From CAZSNT01 sp964607765 (GTDB lineage: Bacteria; Verrucomicrobiota; Lentisphaeria; Oligosphaerales; JABHEG01), in NCBI GenBank assembly GCA_964607765.1, contig CAZSNT010000093.1:1-38897 (forward strand): a DNA stretch of 38,897 bases, given 5' to 3'. The notes beneath the pieces are model-generated. The model had not been told where the DNA came from, did no database searches, and saw only the letters and a program-made list of their open reading frames with translations. Made by a program: the position numbers and the translations under genes. Shown one piece after another: positions 27,494-37,584 of the stretch. Every line of letters begins with the position of its first letter. Within the stretch, counting starts at the first letter, position 1.

Positions 27494-30400
27494 ATGCGAC
27501 ACGTTGCCACACGCCTGAGCCGAACTGCCATTGTCCTGTTCCTGACTCCCTTCTTCGCCAGTCTGCTCGCGCAGCCATGGTCGAACCGGCGCACGGCACG
27601 GAGTCCGCTGGCCACTGCCACGGACGTACAGGGCTCTGTCCTGGTCAAGCCGGTCGGGGCCACGCGCTGGACACCGGTCGCAACCAATCTGCCGCTGCTC
27701 CCTGGCGACCTTGTCCGCACTGACACGCGCGGCGCGAACGCCGTGGCGCTGCGACTGGACAACGACACCGACGTGATCCTCGGCCCGGGCGCGCTGCTCG
27801 AGCTCGCCACCGCAACCCGGCTTGCCCTGTTCAGAGGCGAGGCCGAAATCGCCGCACCGAAGTCCCGGAAGGTCAAGCTGTGCGGACACCGCAACGGCCC
27901 CGCCACGACCGTGGATGGCACGACCTGCTTCCGGGCCGCGCCGGACACGGGCATCCCCACGGTGCTCGACGCCGAACCCAACTGGCTGCAGGGCTACAAG
28001 AACGCCGGTGTCACGGAAGCAATGGGCTCACTGCTCGCCAACGTCGACGGACGCAATCTGCCCCTCACGGTCGGGTACCACAAAGTCACCGTCGACATCC
28101 GCGACCAGATCGCACGCACCGTGATCGAGGAATCGTTCGTCAATCGCACCTCGAGTCGGCTCGAGGGCGTGTTCTACTTCCCTTTGCCGCAAGACGCCTC
28201 GATCTCCGGGTTCGGGATGTGGATCAACGGGGAACTGGTCGAAGCCGACGTGGTCGAGAAACAGCGGGCCCGTGAGATCTACGAGACGATTCTGCGCGAG
28301 AAACGCGACCCCGGCCTGCTCGAGTGGACCGGCGGCAACATCTTCAAAGCTCGCGTCTTCCCGATCTTCGCGCATTCCGAGAAGCGCATCACGATCACCT
28401 ACACGCAGGTCTTGCCGATGCGCAACGGCTGCTGCCGCTACCGCTACGCGCTGCGCAGCGAGTTACTGCAGAAACACCCGTTGCGCGAGCTCGACATCAC
28501 CGTTAACGTCAGCTCGGCCATCCCCTTGAAACGCGTCGCCTGCCCGTCGCACAAAACACGGGTGCGTGACGACCGGCACACCGCGCGGATCGAATACTCG
28601 GCACAGGAGATCAGCCCGGAACGCGACTTCGAGCTGGAACTCCACGTCGATGCCGCCAAGCACCCGGTCGTGTTCGTCCCGCACCGGCGCGGGGACGATG
28701 GCTATTTCCTGCTGCTGCTCAATGCTGCGAACTCCGCACCGGCCGGCCGGGACCTGGTTGCCGAGGGCGACCCGCTCGACCTGGTCGTGCTCGCCGATAC
28801 GTCCGGATCAATGTCCGAGCCGGACCGGGCGGCCCAGGACGCGTTCCTGGCCGCGCTTCTTGGCGCGTTGGGTGAAACCGACCAATTCAGCCTGGCCGCG
28901 TGCGATGTGGACTGCGCCTGGTTCCGCGCCGCCGCCGTCCCCGCAACCGAACAGAACACGACCGCAGCACGCGACTTCCTGGCCGCCCGGGAATCCCTCG
29001 GCTGGTCCGACCTGGACCGCACCTTCGCAGCCGCGGCCAGGCGCGCAGGCCCCACCACACACGTGGTCTACATCGGCGACGGCGTGGTGACCACCGGTGA
29101 CTGCGATCCGGTGGCCTTCGCCAAACGCCTTCGCGCCCGTGTCGGTGAGAACAACGGTGCATACCACGCAGTGGCGCCGGGCAGCAGCTTCGAGTCGGTG
29201 GTCATGACGGCCATCGCAACACTGGGCAACGGCTCGTGGCGCAGCATCGAAGGCGCGGACGGGCCGCAGGCCGCCGCATGCGAACTGCTCGCCGAGATCA
29301 CGCGCCCCGCGCTCAAGGACCTGCAGATCGCGTTCGACGGGTTCCGTGCCGCGCGCGTCTATCCGGCGCAGTTGCCGAACCTGCCCGACGGCATGCAGCA
29401 AATCATCCTCGGCCGCTACCTGCCCGAGCACAAACGCCAACGCGGCACCATCACCGTCACCGGCCAACGCGACGGCAAACCGGTACGGTTTCGCGAGAAG
29501 GTGTCATTCGATGCGGACGAACGCGGCAACTCCTTCATCCCGCGGCTCTGGGCGCGCCAGGACCTCGAGTGGCTGCTCGGCCAAGGCCGCACGCCCGAGG
29601 CGAAGGCGGACATCATCGCGCTTTCCGAAGAATACCAGATCATCACGCCGTACACCTCACTGCTCGTACTGGAAAGCGATGCGGACCGCGAGCGATTCGG
29701 CGTCAAACGCAGATTCCGCATGCGCGACGGCGAGAAGTTCTTCGCCGAGGGCCGCGACGCAGTGACCCTCGCCGTACTCAAGAAACAGATCAAGCTGGCC
29801 GGTACGCGCCGCGTCGGAATGCAGAAGCAGGTTCTGCAGCGGCTCGCCGCGCTCGGCCGCGACTTGCCGTTGTCCGCGCCCACGCGACATCTCAACATGG
29901 TGCCGGGCAAGCTGCGCGGCAGAGCGCCGCTGACGGATGCAAAGTCCAGGCGCGGCTATGGGGGATGGAAACGCAAAGCGAAGAACGACGGTTACGGAGA
30001 CGACGACTTCGACGACGCATCAACCGCCAACCAGCTGGCAGCCACGCCGCCTGCGGACACGCCATTGCCAACCATGCCGATAGAAGAGGCCGTGGAGGAG
30101 GATATGGGGGAGACACCCGCCGAGATCGTTGCCGCCGGTGCGCCCGCGCCGCCCCAACCGAGCGTCCCGCCCCCGATGCAGACCAGCAAGAGCATGACCT
30201 ACGGGCCGGGCATGGGCGCACGCGCAGATCAAGATATCGGCCCGCACGGCCGCCGCCGGATCGTAGCACACGACGACGTTGACGCAATTCTCCCGCCGTT
30301 GCGGACTCCGCAACCCGACCGCACCGGCGGCTGGCAGGACGAGATCCGTGACCTGGTCCGCAGCCTGCAGCGATTCGACCACATCGCGGCACTCCCGGGC

Positions 30401-33400
30401 GGCGTGGAAGTGCTCTGCACCAGCGGGCCGGGGCACACTGCCGGAAGGAAGACGCAGCTCCGGGCCTTGATCGGCAAGAACGCCTGGATCGTCGACCACG
30501 CCCGACCGGACTTCGCTTCGGAACTCACGTGGCGCCTGGATGACACGCGCGGCACGGCCTACCCCGGATTCGGACTTGGCCAGGTGCGCGCGGCCACGCA
30601 AGCCGACCACGTGCCGGTCCTGCGAACGGGTGCGTACATACTCAGATCCGTCGGCGCCTCCGTGCCCGCCGGCGTAACGCTCCAAGTGGGGAAGACGGGC
30701 GCCGACACCGTCCTGCTTGTCATCGCGGCGCCGGAGTATGAGATGCGGCTCACGATCGACACGGCCAGGCATGTGCTGCTGCGGCAGGAGGAGCGTTCGA
30801 GGGGAGATCTCCTCTTCACTCGCTCCTGCGACGACTTCGTCCATCTCGCCGGCGCCTGGTGGCCCCGAACGATGCGCCAGACCATCGGGAACAGCGAGAG
30901 CGTCACCGCCATCGCCATCCGCGAGCTCGACGCTGCGGAGTTCGCAGAACGGCTGCGCGAGAAGAAGCGCGAACTCGACGGCCTGCTCCTGGCCAGGGAT
31001 CTTCCCGCACATCTCGGCGTGCCCCAAACGCAGCCCGTCGAGACCAAGTCCCCTGCCACGTTCACACAGTGTCTGCACGCACTGCGCCTGGCCATCGCGT
31101 CAAACCAGCCGGACCACGTCGACCAGGCCTGGACGGAGCTCGCGGCCACGGTAGACGGCAAGCCCGGCCTGGCCTGGTTGGAGCTGTGGAGGCTGTCGCG
31201 AACCGGCGACGCCGACAAGCTCGCCCTGGCGGCCGGAAGAACGGCGACCCGCCTGGTTGCCAACCCGCGCCCGGACGAGGCCACACTCGCCGACCGCCTG
31301 CTGAACCTGGCGGCGCGGCGCGTGCCCGCCGCGGATATGCTGCCGTTGATGGACGCGCTCAAACCCATCTACTACCGACAGGACGACGAACGGAGAGCCG
31401 CCATCTCCTGGCAGCTCCGACGCACCCAATTCCAGCGCGCCAAGGACGCCGATGCCGCGGACAAGGCGCTGGGAGACCTCGCAGCAGCGCACGCCGCCAA
31501 TTACAGCGTGCAGCAGGCGTATGTCCAGAGGCTGACGCAGAGAGGAGAGCACGAACGAATCGCTGCCTGGACGGAGGAACTCCTCGACCTGCCCGCTGGC
31601 ACATGGGCAGATCACCAGCAAGACTGGCTTTGGGCCCAGGCCGTCAGTGCGCTCCAGAACCAGAGCGACAGCGACGCAGCCTTGGCCGCTCTCGTCGAAT
31701 GGCTTGCTGCGCGCCCGAAAAGCGGCGCCGCAGCCCAGCGCTACGTCGCCGCACTGTCCGCCGCGGCGCGGCACGCGGAGCTTGCGGAGTTCGCACGCAG
31801 CCATCTGGCCGTACTGCGAGTGAACGAACGGGACAGCTTTGCACAGAACGCGGTCAACATCCTCATCAACGCGTCACGGTTCGAGCTGGCCGCACGGGTC
31901 CTCACCAGTTGGGTTGCCCTCGCCCCCGCCTCGCTCACGCCGTACCAGCAACACCTGTACCTGCTCAGCCATCCCCGCGAAGACGCGCGGCTGGCGCCGC
32001 TCCTGAAACAGTGGCTGACCGTCGGCCCTGACAGGACGGACTTTCCCCACACCGCGACCGCGACTCAACAGCGACGGCAGGCAGCCGTTCTCTTTGCGCT
32101 CGGACAGCAGTGGAACCGCTACACGCACCAGCTCGATGCACGTTGGACGAACGACCTGGCCGCCATTGTCCGTATGTCCGCGACAGACGCACATCACGCC
32201 TCCCTTGCGACACAGATCATGGCCCACGGCCATTTCCGTAACACCGACGCCGCGCGCACACTGCGCCGTGAAGCACTTGCCGAGCTCCAGGCCGGCACGG
32301 AGGCGCTGCCGCTGGCCCGCATCCGGATCCTGGTCGACTGGGTGCTGGTCAACGACCCGCCCGTCGAAGCTGATACCTGGACGCAGCTGTCCGGGCGCCT
32401 CGAAGAGCGTTGGGCCGCCGAGCCGGATGACGCCACCCAACACAGCTTGGCCCAACCGCTCTGCCGGATCCTGGACGCACACGGCGACTCGGAGCGTTAC
32501 CTGGCGTTCCTCCGCCGACAATGGCGCCACGGCCCGGCACCCTATCGCGCCACCTACGCGCAGCAGCTGTTCAACGCGCTGCTCAGCCGGCCTTGGCAGG
32601 CGGATCGCGAGCAGACGGCCTTCGAGCTGTTGCCCGAACTCGGCGGTGCGGCCGACACGGAACCGGGATTGCAGAGCAAGATAACGACCCTCTACAGGCT
32701 CATTGATCGCATGCTCGCAGCACGCGGTGCGGCCGCCATGACCACCATCAAGGACGCCGGCACGCACACACCACGCGAACTCGCACACGCCAGACGCGAA
32801 CAGTGGCGCACAGCGCGTCGACACATGATGGCGCGACTCGAGCAAGAGCCCGAACGTCAGCCCGTCCCGCTCGCGCCGTGGCTCATCATCGAGCGACTGC
32901 GGCTCGCCGTGCGCCTCGGCGTTGATCCGAACACGGTGGCAGCGGAATGCTGGGAGGTCGTGGGCAGCACACCAGCCGAACCCGGCCCGGCTGACACGTA
33001 CCTTGACCGAGTCCTGTCTGAACGCTACCTGCGCACCCTTGAGTACCTGGCAACCCGGCCCCGGATCGCAGACCGGTTCGTGCAACAGCTCCTGCGCTAC
33101 TACGACTCGGCCATTGCGGCGCAACCCGATCCGCTTGCATGGAAACAGCGCAAGGTCGAGACGCTGGTCGCCCTCGACCGCGTTGCCGAGCTGGAGAGCG
33201 CCCTGCGCGGCTGGATTGACGCGGGTGATACGCACGCCGAATGGCGGCGCGCCCTCGGCTACCTCATGGCGGAACTGAACCGGCTCGACGAAGCGGTCGA
33301 GCAGTTCAGCACGCTGGCGACCGATGCCGAGCTCGGACCGGCTGAGCTGCGCGTACTCGCCGAGTGGTACCTCGTGCTCGGCCGTACGGACGACCGTGAG

Positions 33401-36400
33401 CGCACACTCGAGGCTGCACTCGAAGCAACCGACGAGTACATTCTGGACCAACAGCTCCACAACATCGTCACCCAACTGCAGCGCCGCGGGCAAGACCAGC
33501 CGCCCGCCCCCCTGGATGCCGACACGTTCCGATTGCTGAAGGTGCTCTTCGCCAGCTCGCGACGTCCGCAGGACCATGTGTGGGAAGTCAAGCAGCTCTA
33601 TCGTGCCACACAGGATCCACGACTGTTCGAGTGCATCGCGCGCGGCCTGCCCCGACTCGATCCGGGCTGCCTCTATCCGCTGCTGCAGAGCATCCGGAGC
33701 CTGCTCCACGATGTCCGCACCGAGGCGGCTACCGACGCCGTTCTGGACGGGCTGGCCACGGTCAGAGCAAGCCGCAACGCTGCCGACAGCCAACGCGGCT
33801 TCGACCTGCTCGAGATGATGACCACTCGGCGCGCTTCCGAAGTACAGAACGCGCCCGACCAGTACATCGAACGCGCAACGCGCGCTCTGCAACGCGCCTG
33901 CAAAGGCGAAGCGAAGCCCGGCGAACGCCTGCTCCTGGCCGGCTTGATATCCGGGCTCGGCCGGATTCCGCACAAGCCGCTCGCCGACGCGCAACTGCGC
34001 CAACTCACGGGCCTGTACGAACGCGAGACCGAACGCGCCTACGACCGGTACCAGATCGCCCAGCATCTGGTGCAGCGCCTGTGCGACTACGAGGCATGGC
34101 CGCGCGCGATCACGGTGTTCGAGCGCGCCCATGCCGAGTATCCCGCCAACGACCTGAACACGGCCCATCACCGACTCACCGCGACGTTGTCCTTCGCACA
34201 GCGACTGTGGCGCGGCCTCAGCTACAAGGCAGGTCTTGACCTGCTCGAACACGAACTGGAGGTCTTCCGCAAGCTCGCCGGCGGAACACTCCCGCAGAAC
34301 ACGAACTCAACAGTCGAGGCGCTCATCGGTCAACTCGAGACCAGGCTCAGCTACACGCGCGCTGAGCATTTCCTGCTCGCAGAATTCGCACGGCCTGCGG
34401 ACTCCGCACAGGCCAAGTGGTACAGAACGCGACTCGACAGCCTCTACCTGCACGCGTTGCGCCGGGGCGGCACGGTCTCGCTGGGCCGCGACCAACAGCT
34501 TTACGAACAGCTCGAACGCGACTTCCGCGCCCGGCTCGACACGACGGACGCGCAAGTCCGATACGAACTCACCCGACGCTTGTTCACGCTCTACGACGTG
34601 GCACGGACACGCAAGCTGACGCACTACGCCGAACACCTGCGCAGCTTCGTGTCTCATGAATTCCCGACCCTGCTCGCGGCACATCGGCACGCGTCGCAGT
34701 ACCAGGACTTGATCCGGGACGCAGCGAACAGTCTGTGGCACCTCGCATCGCGTCACGAAGCACTTCGATTCCTCATCGAACGGCTGGAAGGCGAGCCGGA
34801 CTGGGTCAAACTGCAATGGCAGCAACGCCAGGACTGCTGGTCGCGGCACGGCGACAGCCTCGCCAGCTACCGCTACGAGATGCGACGCCAGGTGGCAGAG
34901 CTGGAGCCGAGGATCCTCGCCGTGGCCTGCACCGGACTGCGCCGTGAGTTGGGTACACAGCAACAGCGCGCCTGTGCCATCTACCGCTCCGGGCACACGT
35001 ATTTCTGGAAAGAGCAGGCCGATGCGTTCGCGGCAGTTGCGGAACAGGTACTGGAAGAGAACATCAAGTCGAGTCCGGCTGTGCTCTTCATCGCCGACTA
35101 CCTGTGGTCGGGCCTGCGCCGCCGCGAACGCGCCGCAGCCGTACTGCTCCAAGCATGGAAACGCGGCATCCTCGACGAGCAGGGCCAGCTCCGCGTCATC
35201 ACCTACCTGCACGGCCTGGGCCGGATCGCGGATGCCGACCCGCTCCTCGCGGTCGCGCTCGAGTGGACCAACGCCAATCTGCAGTGGCAGCTCGTCAACC
35301 ACCTCCAGAGCTGGAACGAGTTCGCACGCAGCATCCAGTTGCTCACGGGGCTCGTCGAGCGGTACCCCGACCCACTCCACTACCGCACCGCCCTGATGAC
35401 CGCCTACTTCCGCACCGAGCAACCGGAGAAGCTCCTCGCCGTGCTCGACGCGGCTGACCGGCATTTCCACCTGGACGGGCGCTGGCAGGAACACACCATG
35501 CGCGATCTCGCGCAAGCCTGCCTGAGCACGCAGCTCTACAAACGTGCCGCCCCCTACTTCCGGGAAGTCATCGAACTGCACCGCCGCACACAGCCGAACC
35601 ACGGCATTGGCAACGGGACACTGTCCGCGTACTACACCGGGCTCGCGCGTGCCTACGGCGCCCTCGGCGAGACGTCTGAAGCTGTCGATGCCGCAGCCGG
35701 TGCCATCATGGCCTGGGGCCGCGCACATTCGAATCGCCAGTCCGCGCTGAACACGCTCGACCAAGTGCTTCTCCAGGCGCCGGACCTCGACGCCTACGTC
35801 CGGCAGCTCGACATGGAAGTCGCCAAGTCCGGACTCGAGAATCCCGTTGTCCGCAAGGCTCTCGGCCGCGCCTATGTCCAGAAGCGCCAGCCCGACAAAG
35901 CCGTCGCCCAGCTCCAGCTCGCGCTCGCGGCACAGCCGCACGACGACCAAACGCATGCAGCCCTGATCAGCGCCTACGACCACCTGCAGAATGCGGACGC
36001 CGCAATCCGCCAGACGCGGGCCCGGGCCCGTCTTTCCCGACGCAACTTGGGACTCTACCGCAACCTCGCCGAACGCCTGACAAAAGCCGAACGCGACAGG
36101 GAAGCGGAACGCGCCCGCACCACGATCGTGGAAATGCAGCCCACCGAAGCCGAGAGTCACACCATGCTGGCCGAAATGCGACAGCAACAGGACCGCTGGG
36201 CCGATGCCATCCTGCACTGGTCCAACGTCGCACGCATCCGCGCTCTCGAGCCGACCGGCCTGCTGCACCTGGCAGAAGCACAGCTCCACGAACAACGCTG
36301 GACCGATGCCCGCGAAACACTGGCCAGACTGACCGCCAGGTCCTGGCCCTCGCGCTTCGGACGTGTCCACGACAAAGCGGCACGCCTCGAGGAACGCATC

Positions 36401-36409
36401 CCGGAGTGA
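27494..36409 (+). CDS. Giant FecR-like / VIT / VWA / TPR protein (2971 residues)
   Basis: A signal peptide (RLSRTAIVLFLTPFFASLLA, cut near residue 26) is followed by a FecR-type beta domain (about 43-140). A VIT domain (about 188-320; RTVIEESFVNRTSSRLEGVFYFPLP) and a VWA domain come next (about 428-590), with MIDAS Asp435-Thr-Ser437-Gly-Ser439 and the typical tail LSEEYQIITPYTSLLVLE. A Pro/Gly/Met-rich stretch (about 820-920) is followed by a beta-rich domain (about 930-1150) that could be LolA-like, which is a guess. About 1750 residues of TPR-like helix pairs run to the end. The protein should be periplasmic or on the outer surface. The ATG at 27494 has GAGAGGG before it; a longer frame upstream would add residues without the signal peptide. 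Its function is unknown, but VIT+VWA proteins often act as adhesion or scaffold proteins. Confidence 0.85.
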   Translation: MRHVATRLSRTAIVLFLTPFFASLLAQPWSNRRTARSPLATATDVQGSVLVKPVGATRWTPVATNLPLLPGDLVRTDTRGANAVALRLDNDTDVILGPGALLELATATRLALFRGEAEIAAPKSRKVKLCGHRNGPATTVDGTTCFRAAPDTGIPTVLDAEPNWLQGYKNAGVTEAMGSLLANVDGRNLPLTVGYHKVTVDIRDQIARTVIEESFVNRTSSRLEGVFYFPLPQDASISGFGMWINGELVEADVVEKQRAREIYETILREKRDPGLLEWTGGNIFKARVFPIFAHSEKRITITYTQVLPMRNGCCRYRYALRSELLQKHPLRELDITVNVSSAIPLKRVACPSHKTRVRDDRHTARIEYSAQEISPERDFELELHVDAAKHPVVFVPHRRGDDGYFLLLLNAANSAPAGRDLVAEGDPLDLVVLADTSGSMSEPDRAAQDAFLAALLGALGETDQFSLAACDVDCAWFRAAAVPATEQNTTAARDFLAARESLGWSDLDRTFAAAARRAGPTTHVVYIGDGVVTTGDCDPVAFAKRLRARVGENNGAYHAVAPGSSFESVVMTAIATLGNGSWRSIEGADGPQAAACELLAEITRPALKDLQIAFDGFRAARVYPAQLPNLPDGMQQIILGRYLPEHKRQRGTITVTGQRDGKPVRFREKVSFDADERGNSFIPRLWARQDLEWLLGQGRTPEAKADIIALSEEYQIITPYTSLLVLESDADRERFGVKRRFRMRDGEKFFAEGRDAVTLAVLKKQIKLAGTRRVGMQKQVLQRLAALGRDLPLSAPTRHLNMVPGKLRGRAPLTDAKSRRGYGGWKRKAKNDGYGDDDFDDASTANQLAATPPADTPLPTMPIEEAVEEDMGETPAEIVAAGAPAPPQPSVPPPMQTSKSMTYGPGMGARADQDIGPHGRRRIVAHDDVDAILPPLRTPQPDRTGGWQDEIRDLVRSLQRFDHIAALPGGVEVLCTSGPGHTAGRKTQLRALIGKNAWIVDHARPDFASELTWRLDDTRGTAYPGFGLGQVRAATQADHVPVLRTGAYILRSVGASVPAGVTLQVGKTGADTVLLVIAAPEYEMRLTIDTARHVLLRQEERSRGDLLFTRSCDDFVHLAGAWWPRTMRQTIGNSESVTAIAIRELDAAEFAERLREKKRELDGLLLARDLPAHLGVPQTQPVETKSPATFTQCLHALRLAIASNQPDHVDQAWTELAATVDGKPGLAWLELWRLSRTGDADKLALAAGRTATRLVANPRPDEATLADRLLNLAARRVPAADMLPLMDALKPIYYRQDDERRAAISWQLRRTQFQRAKDADAADKALGDLAAAHAANYSVQQAYVQRLTQRGEHERIAAWTEELLDLPAGTWADHQQDWLWAQAVSALQNQSDSDAALAALVEWLAARPKSGAAAQRYVAALSAAARHAELAEFARSHLAVLRVNERDSFAQNAVNILINASRFELAARVLTSWVALAPASLTPYQQHLYLLSHPREDARLAPLLKQWLTVGPDRTDFPHTATATQQRRQAAVLFALGQQWNRYTHQLDARWTNDLAAIVRMSATDAHHASLATQIMAHGHFRNTDAARTLRREALAELQAGTEALPLARIRILVDWVLVNDPPVEADTWTQLSGRLEERWAAEPDDATQHSLAQPLCRILDAHGDSERYLAFLRRQWRHGPAPYRATYAQQLFNALLSRPWQADREQTAFELLPELGGAADTEPGLQSKITTLYRLIDRMLAARGAAAMTTIKDAGTHTPRELAHARREQWRTARRHMMARLEQEPERQPVPLAPWLIIERLRLAVRLGVDPNTVAAECWEVVGSTPAEPGPADTYLDRVLSERYLRTLEYLATRPRIADRFVQQLLRYYDSAIAAQPDPLAWKQRKVETLVALDRVAELESALRGWIDAGDTHAEWRRALGYLMAELNRLDEAVEQFSTLATDAELGPAELRVLAEWYLVLGRTDDRERTLEAALEATDEYILDQQLHNIVTQLQRRGQDQPPAPLDADTFRLLKVLFASSRRPQDHVWEVKQLYRATQDPRLFECIARGLPRLDPGCLYPLLQSIRSLLHDVRTEAATDAVLDGLATVRASRNAADSQRGFDLLEMMTTRRASEVQNAPDQYIERATRALQRACKGEAKPGERLLLAGLISGLGRIPHKPLADAQLRQLTGLYERETERAYDRYQIAQHLVQRLCDYEAWPRAITVFERAHAEYPANDLNTAHHRLTATLSFAQRLWRGLSYKAGLDLLEHELEVFRKLAGGTLPQNTNSTVEALIGQLETRLSYTRAEHFLLAEFARPADSAQAKWYRTRLDSLYLHALRRGGTVSLGRDQQLYEQLERDFRARLDTTDAQVRYELTRRLFTLYDVARTRKLTHYAEHLRSFVSHEFPTLLAAHRHASQYQDLIRDAANSLWHLASRHEALRFLIERLEGEPDWVKLQWQQRQDCWSRHGDSLASYRYEMRRQVAELEPRILAVACTGLRRELGTQQQRACAIYRSGHTYFWKEQADAFAAVAEQVLEENIKSSPAVLFIADYLWSGLRRRERAAAVLLQAWKRGILDEQGQLRVITYLHGLGRIADADPLLAVALEWTNANLQWQLVNHLQSWNEFARSIQLLTGLVERYPDPLHYRTALMTAYFRTEQPEKLLAVLDAADRHFHLDGRWQEHTMRDLAQACLSTQLYKRAAPYFREVIELHRRTQPNHGIGNGTLSAYYTGLARAYGALGETSEAVDAAAGAIMAWGRAHSNRQSALNTLDQVLLQAPDLDAYVRQLDMEVAKSGLENPVVRKALGRAYVQKRQPDKAVAQLQLALAAQPHDDQTHAALISAYDHLQNADAAIRQTRARARLSRRNLGLYRNLAERLTKAERDREAERARTTIVEMQPTEAESHTMLAEMRQQQDRWADAILHWSNVARIRALEPTGLLHLAEAQLHEQRWTDARETLARLTARSWPSRFGRVHDKAARLEERIPE

Positions 36410-36457
36410 CTCGCGGCAACGCCGTGAGAGATGGAGCCCGGCGCCGCGTGTCCGCGG

Positions 36458-37033
36458 TCACGCCCCTGGCAAGACCTCATCACGCAGTGTCCGGTACACG
36501 CCCGGTGACTCTCCCACGCCGAACCCGATCTTGCGCCGCGGCTCCCCCGCCGCGGGCGCCATCAGCTGCCGGATCGCCTCAAACACAACACGGAACTGCT
36601 CGTCGTACGTTGCTTCCAGCTCATCAAGACGTTGCTGCAGGCCAGCGTGCGAAGCGAGCACTTGGCGCAGTCGCACAAACGCACGCATGATGGCCACATT
36701 GACCTCGACCGCACGATCGCTGTTGAGGACGCTGGACAACATCGCCACACCTTGCTCCGTGAACGCATAGGGTCTGTAGCGCCGCCCCCCCCATCGACTT
36801 GAGGTGCCAGATTGCCGCCTCAAGTTCTCGAACTCATCGGCCGTCAGCTGGAACATGAAGTCATCCGGGAACCGCCGGGGGTGCCGTTTGACCGCACGAT
36901 TGAGGGCCTTGGTCTCCACCCCATACAGCGCTGCCAAGTCCCGATCCAGCATCACCTTCTGACCGCGAATCAGCAGGATGGCCTGCTCAATCCGTTCCAT
37001 GGGAACGATGCCGCGCGGCGTGTCGTCAGCCAT
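36458..37033 (-). CDS. ORF6N (KilA-N-type) domain protein
   Basis: A 191-residue protein. Its first half is an ORF6N domain (PF10543): VPMERIEQAILLIRGQKVMLDRDLAALYGVETKALNRAVKRH, then RRYRPYAFTEQGVAMLSSVL. The second half is helical (RLRQVLASHAGLQQRLDELEATYDEQF). The domain is common in phages and mobile elements, where it acts as a DNA-binding module, but single chromosomal copies are also frequent and no other phage gene lies near. I chose the ATG at 37033 (AAGGGGAAGGGC before it). A GTG at 37081 overlapping the upstream stop would add residues read from a 10-bp repeat. A G8 tract (36785-36792 on the plus strand) lies inside the ORF6N part. Confidence 0.88.
   Translation of the reverse strand: MADDTPRGIVPMERIEQAILLIRGQKVMLDRDLAALYGVETKALNRAVKRHPRRFPDDFMFQLTADEFENLRRQSGTSSRWGGRRYRPYAFTEQGVAMLSSVLNSDRAVEVNVAIMRAFVRLRQVLASHAGLQQRLDELEATYDEQFRVVFEAIRQLMAPAAGEPRRKIGFGVGESPGVYRTLRDEVLPGA
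36785..36792 (-). repeat. G8 tract in the ORF6N gene
   Basis: Eight C on the plus strand within the codons for RWGGRR. A third G8 tract in this window, again inside a reading frame. Confidence 0.6.
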
Positions 37034-37050
37034 GCCCTTCCCCTTTGCCA

Positions 37051-37080
37051 TTCGCGATCGTTCGCGTCCCTTCGCGGTCA
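37051..37080. repeat. 10-bp array TTCGCGNNNN x3
   Basis: TTCGCGATCG, TTCGCGTCCC and TTCGCGGTCA follow each other just upstream of the ORF6N ATG (37033) and overlap the AMMECR1 stop. Confidence 0.7.
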
Positions 37081-37503
37081 CTCCGTGTGCGGCTCCTCAA
37101 AGGCGAACACCTCGAAGACGAGCAACTCGGTCTTGGGGTCGCGCCAGGCGTTGGCCGGCAGGCGCGCTTTCTCCTGGCAGAGGATGCTGAGGAACTGGGT
37201 CTTGTCCGGGATCTGGTCCCAGACCTGCGGCAGGAACAGACCGCTCCGGCCGCGCTGCCGCACCACCACACCGTGCTTCTCCGGCACGATGTCCGCGGCG
37301 GACTCGACGCGACGCAGCGGCCCGAGAACCGATATCTCGATGTGCAGGTCGTCCAACTCGTCTGCGCCGAGGTCGCCAAACCGCGGATCATCGAACCCGG
37401 CGGAATGTGCCAGGCTCGAAACCGCCTTCCACAGCGCTTCCCGCGGCGTGGTTGTCCCGATGCAGCCGCGCAGCCGCCCCTCGCGCTTCAGCGTCACGAA
37501 CAC
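37078..37503 (-). CDS. AMMECR1 domain (AmmeMemoRadiSam system protein A), N-terminus cut off by TAG
   Basis: The AMMECR1 domain (PF01871): FVTLKREGRLRGCIG with the LRGCIG hallmark, AHSAGFDDPRF, LHIEISVLGPL, GRSGLFLPQVW and LCQEKARLP. Started at its first usable codon (GTG at 37503) the protein has 141 residues and lacks the N-terminal helix of the family. The missing part is present: the same frame is open for 27 more codons up to the TAG at 37585, and across that TAG the text reads DEMLKLAR-stop-RLQADVERGKLDYTP, which is just how AMMECR1 proteins begin. No other start codon (ATG, GTG or TTG) lies between. So this is probably the C-terminal half of a MEMO-AMMECR1 fusion interrupted by one stop codon. 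The function of AMMECR1 is not settled. Confidence 0.8.
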   Translation of the reverse strand: MFVTLKREGRLRGCIGTTTPREALWKAVSSLAHSAGFDDPRFGDLGADELDDLHIEISVLGPLRRVESAADIVPEKHGVVVRQRGRSGLFLPQVWDQIPDKTQFLSILCQEKARLPANAWRDPKTELLVFEVFAFEEPHTE

Positions 37504-37584
37504 CGCGGCGGGCTCGTGCAGCTCAGCCTGGTCGGGTGACGGCGTGTAATCGAGCTTGCCACGTTCTACATCGGCCTGCAGGCG

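Noticed and set aside
31874..36370. Two minus-strand frames (792 and 687 codons) opposite the TPR part of the giant protein
   Set aside because: They are mirror frames of GC-rich coding DNA; the sense strand carries regular helical repeats in one unbroken frame.
36458..37033. Prophage around the ORF6N gene
   Set aside because: No integrase, capsid, tail or att-like repeat is seen nearby; the flanking genes are chromosomal families.
37051..37080. CRISPR-like or other spaced array
   Set aside because: The arrays here and elsewhere are head-to-tail short repeats without spacers of constant length, and no cas gene is present.
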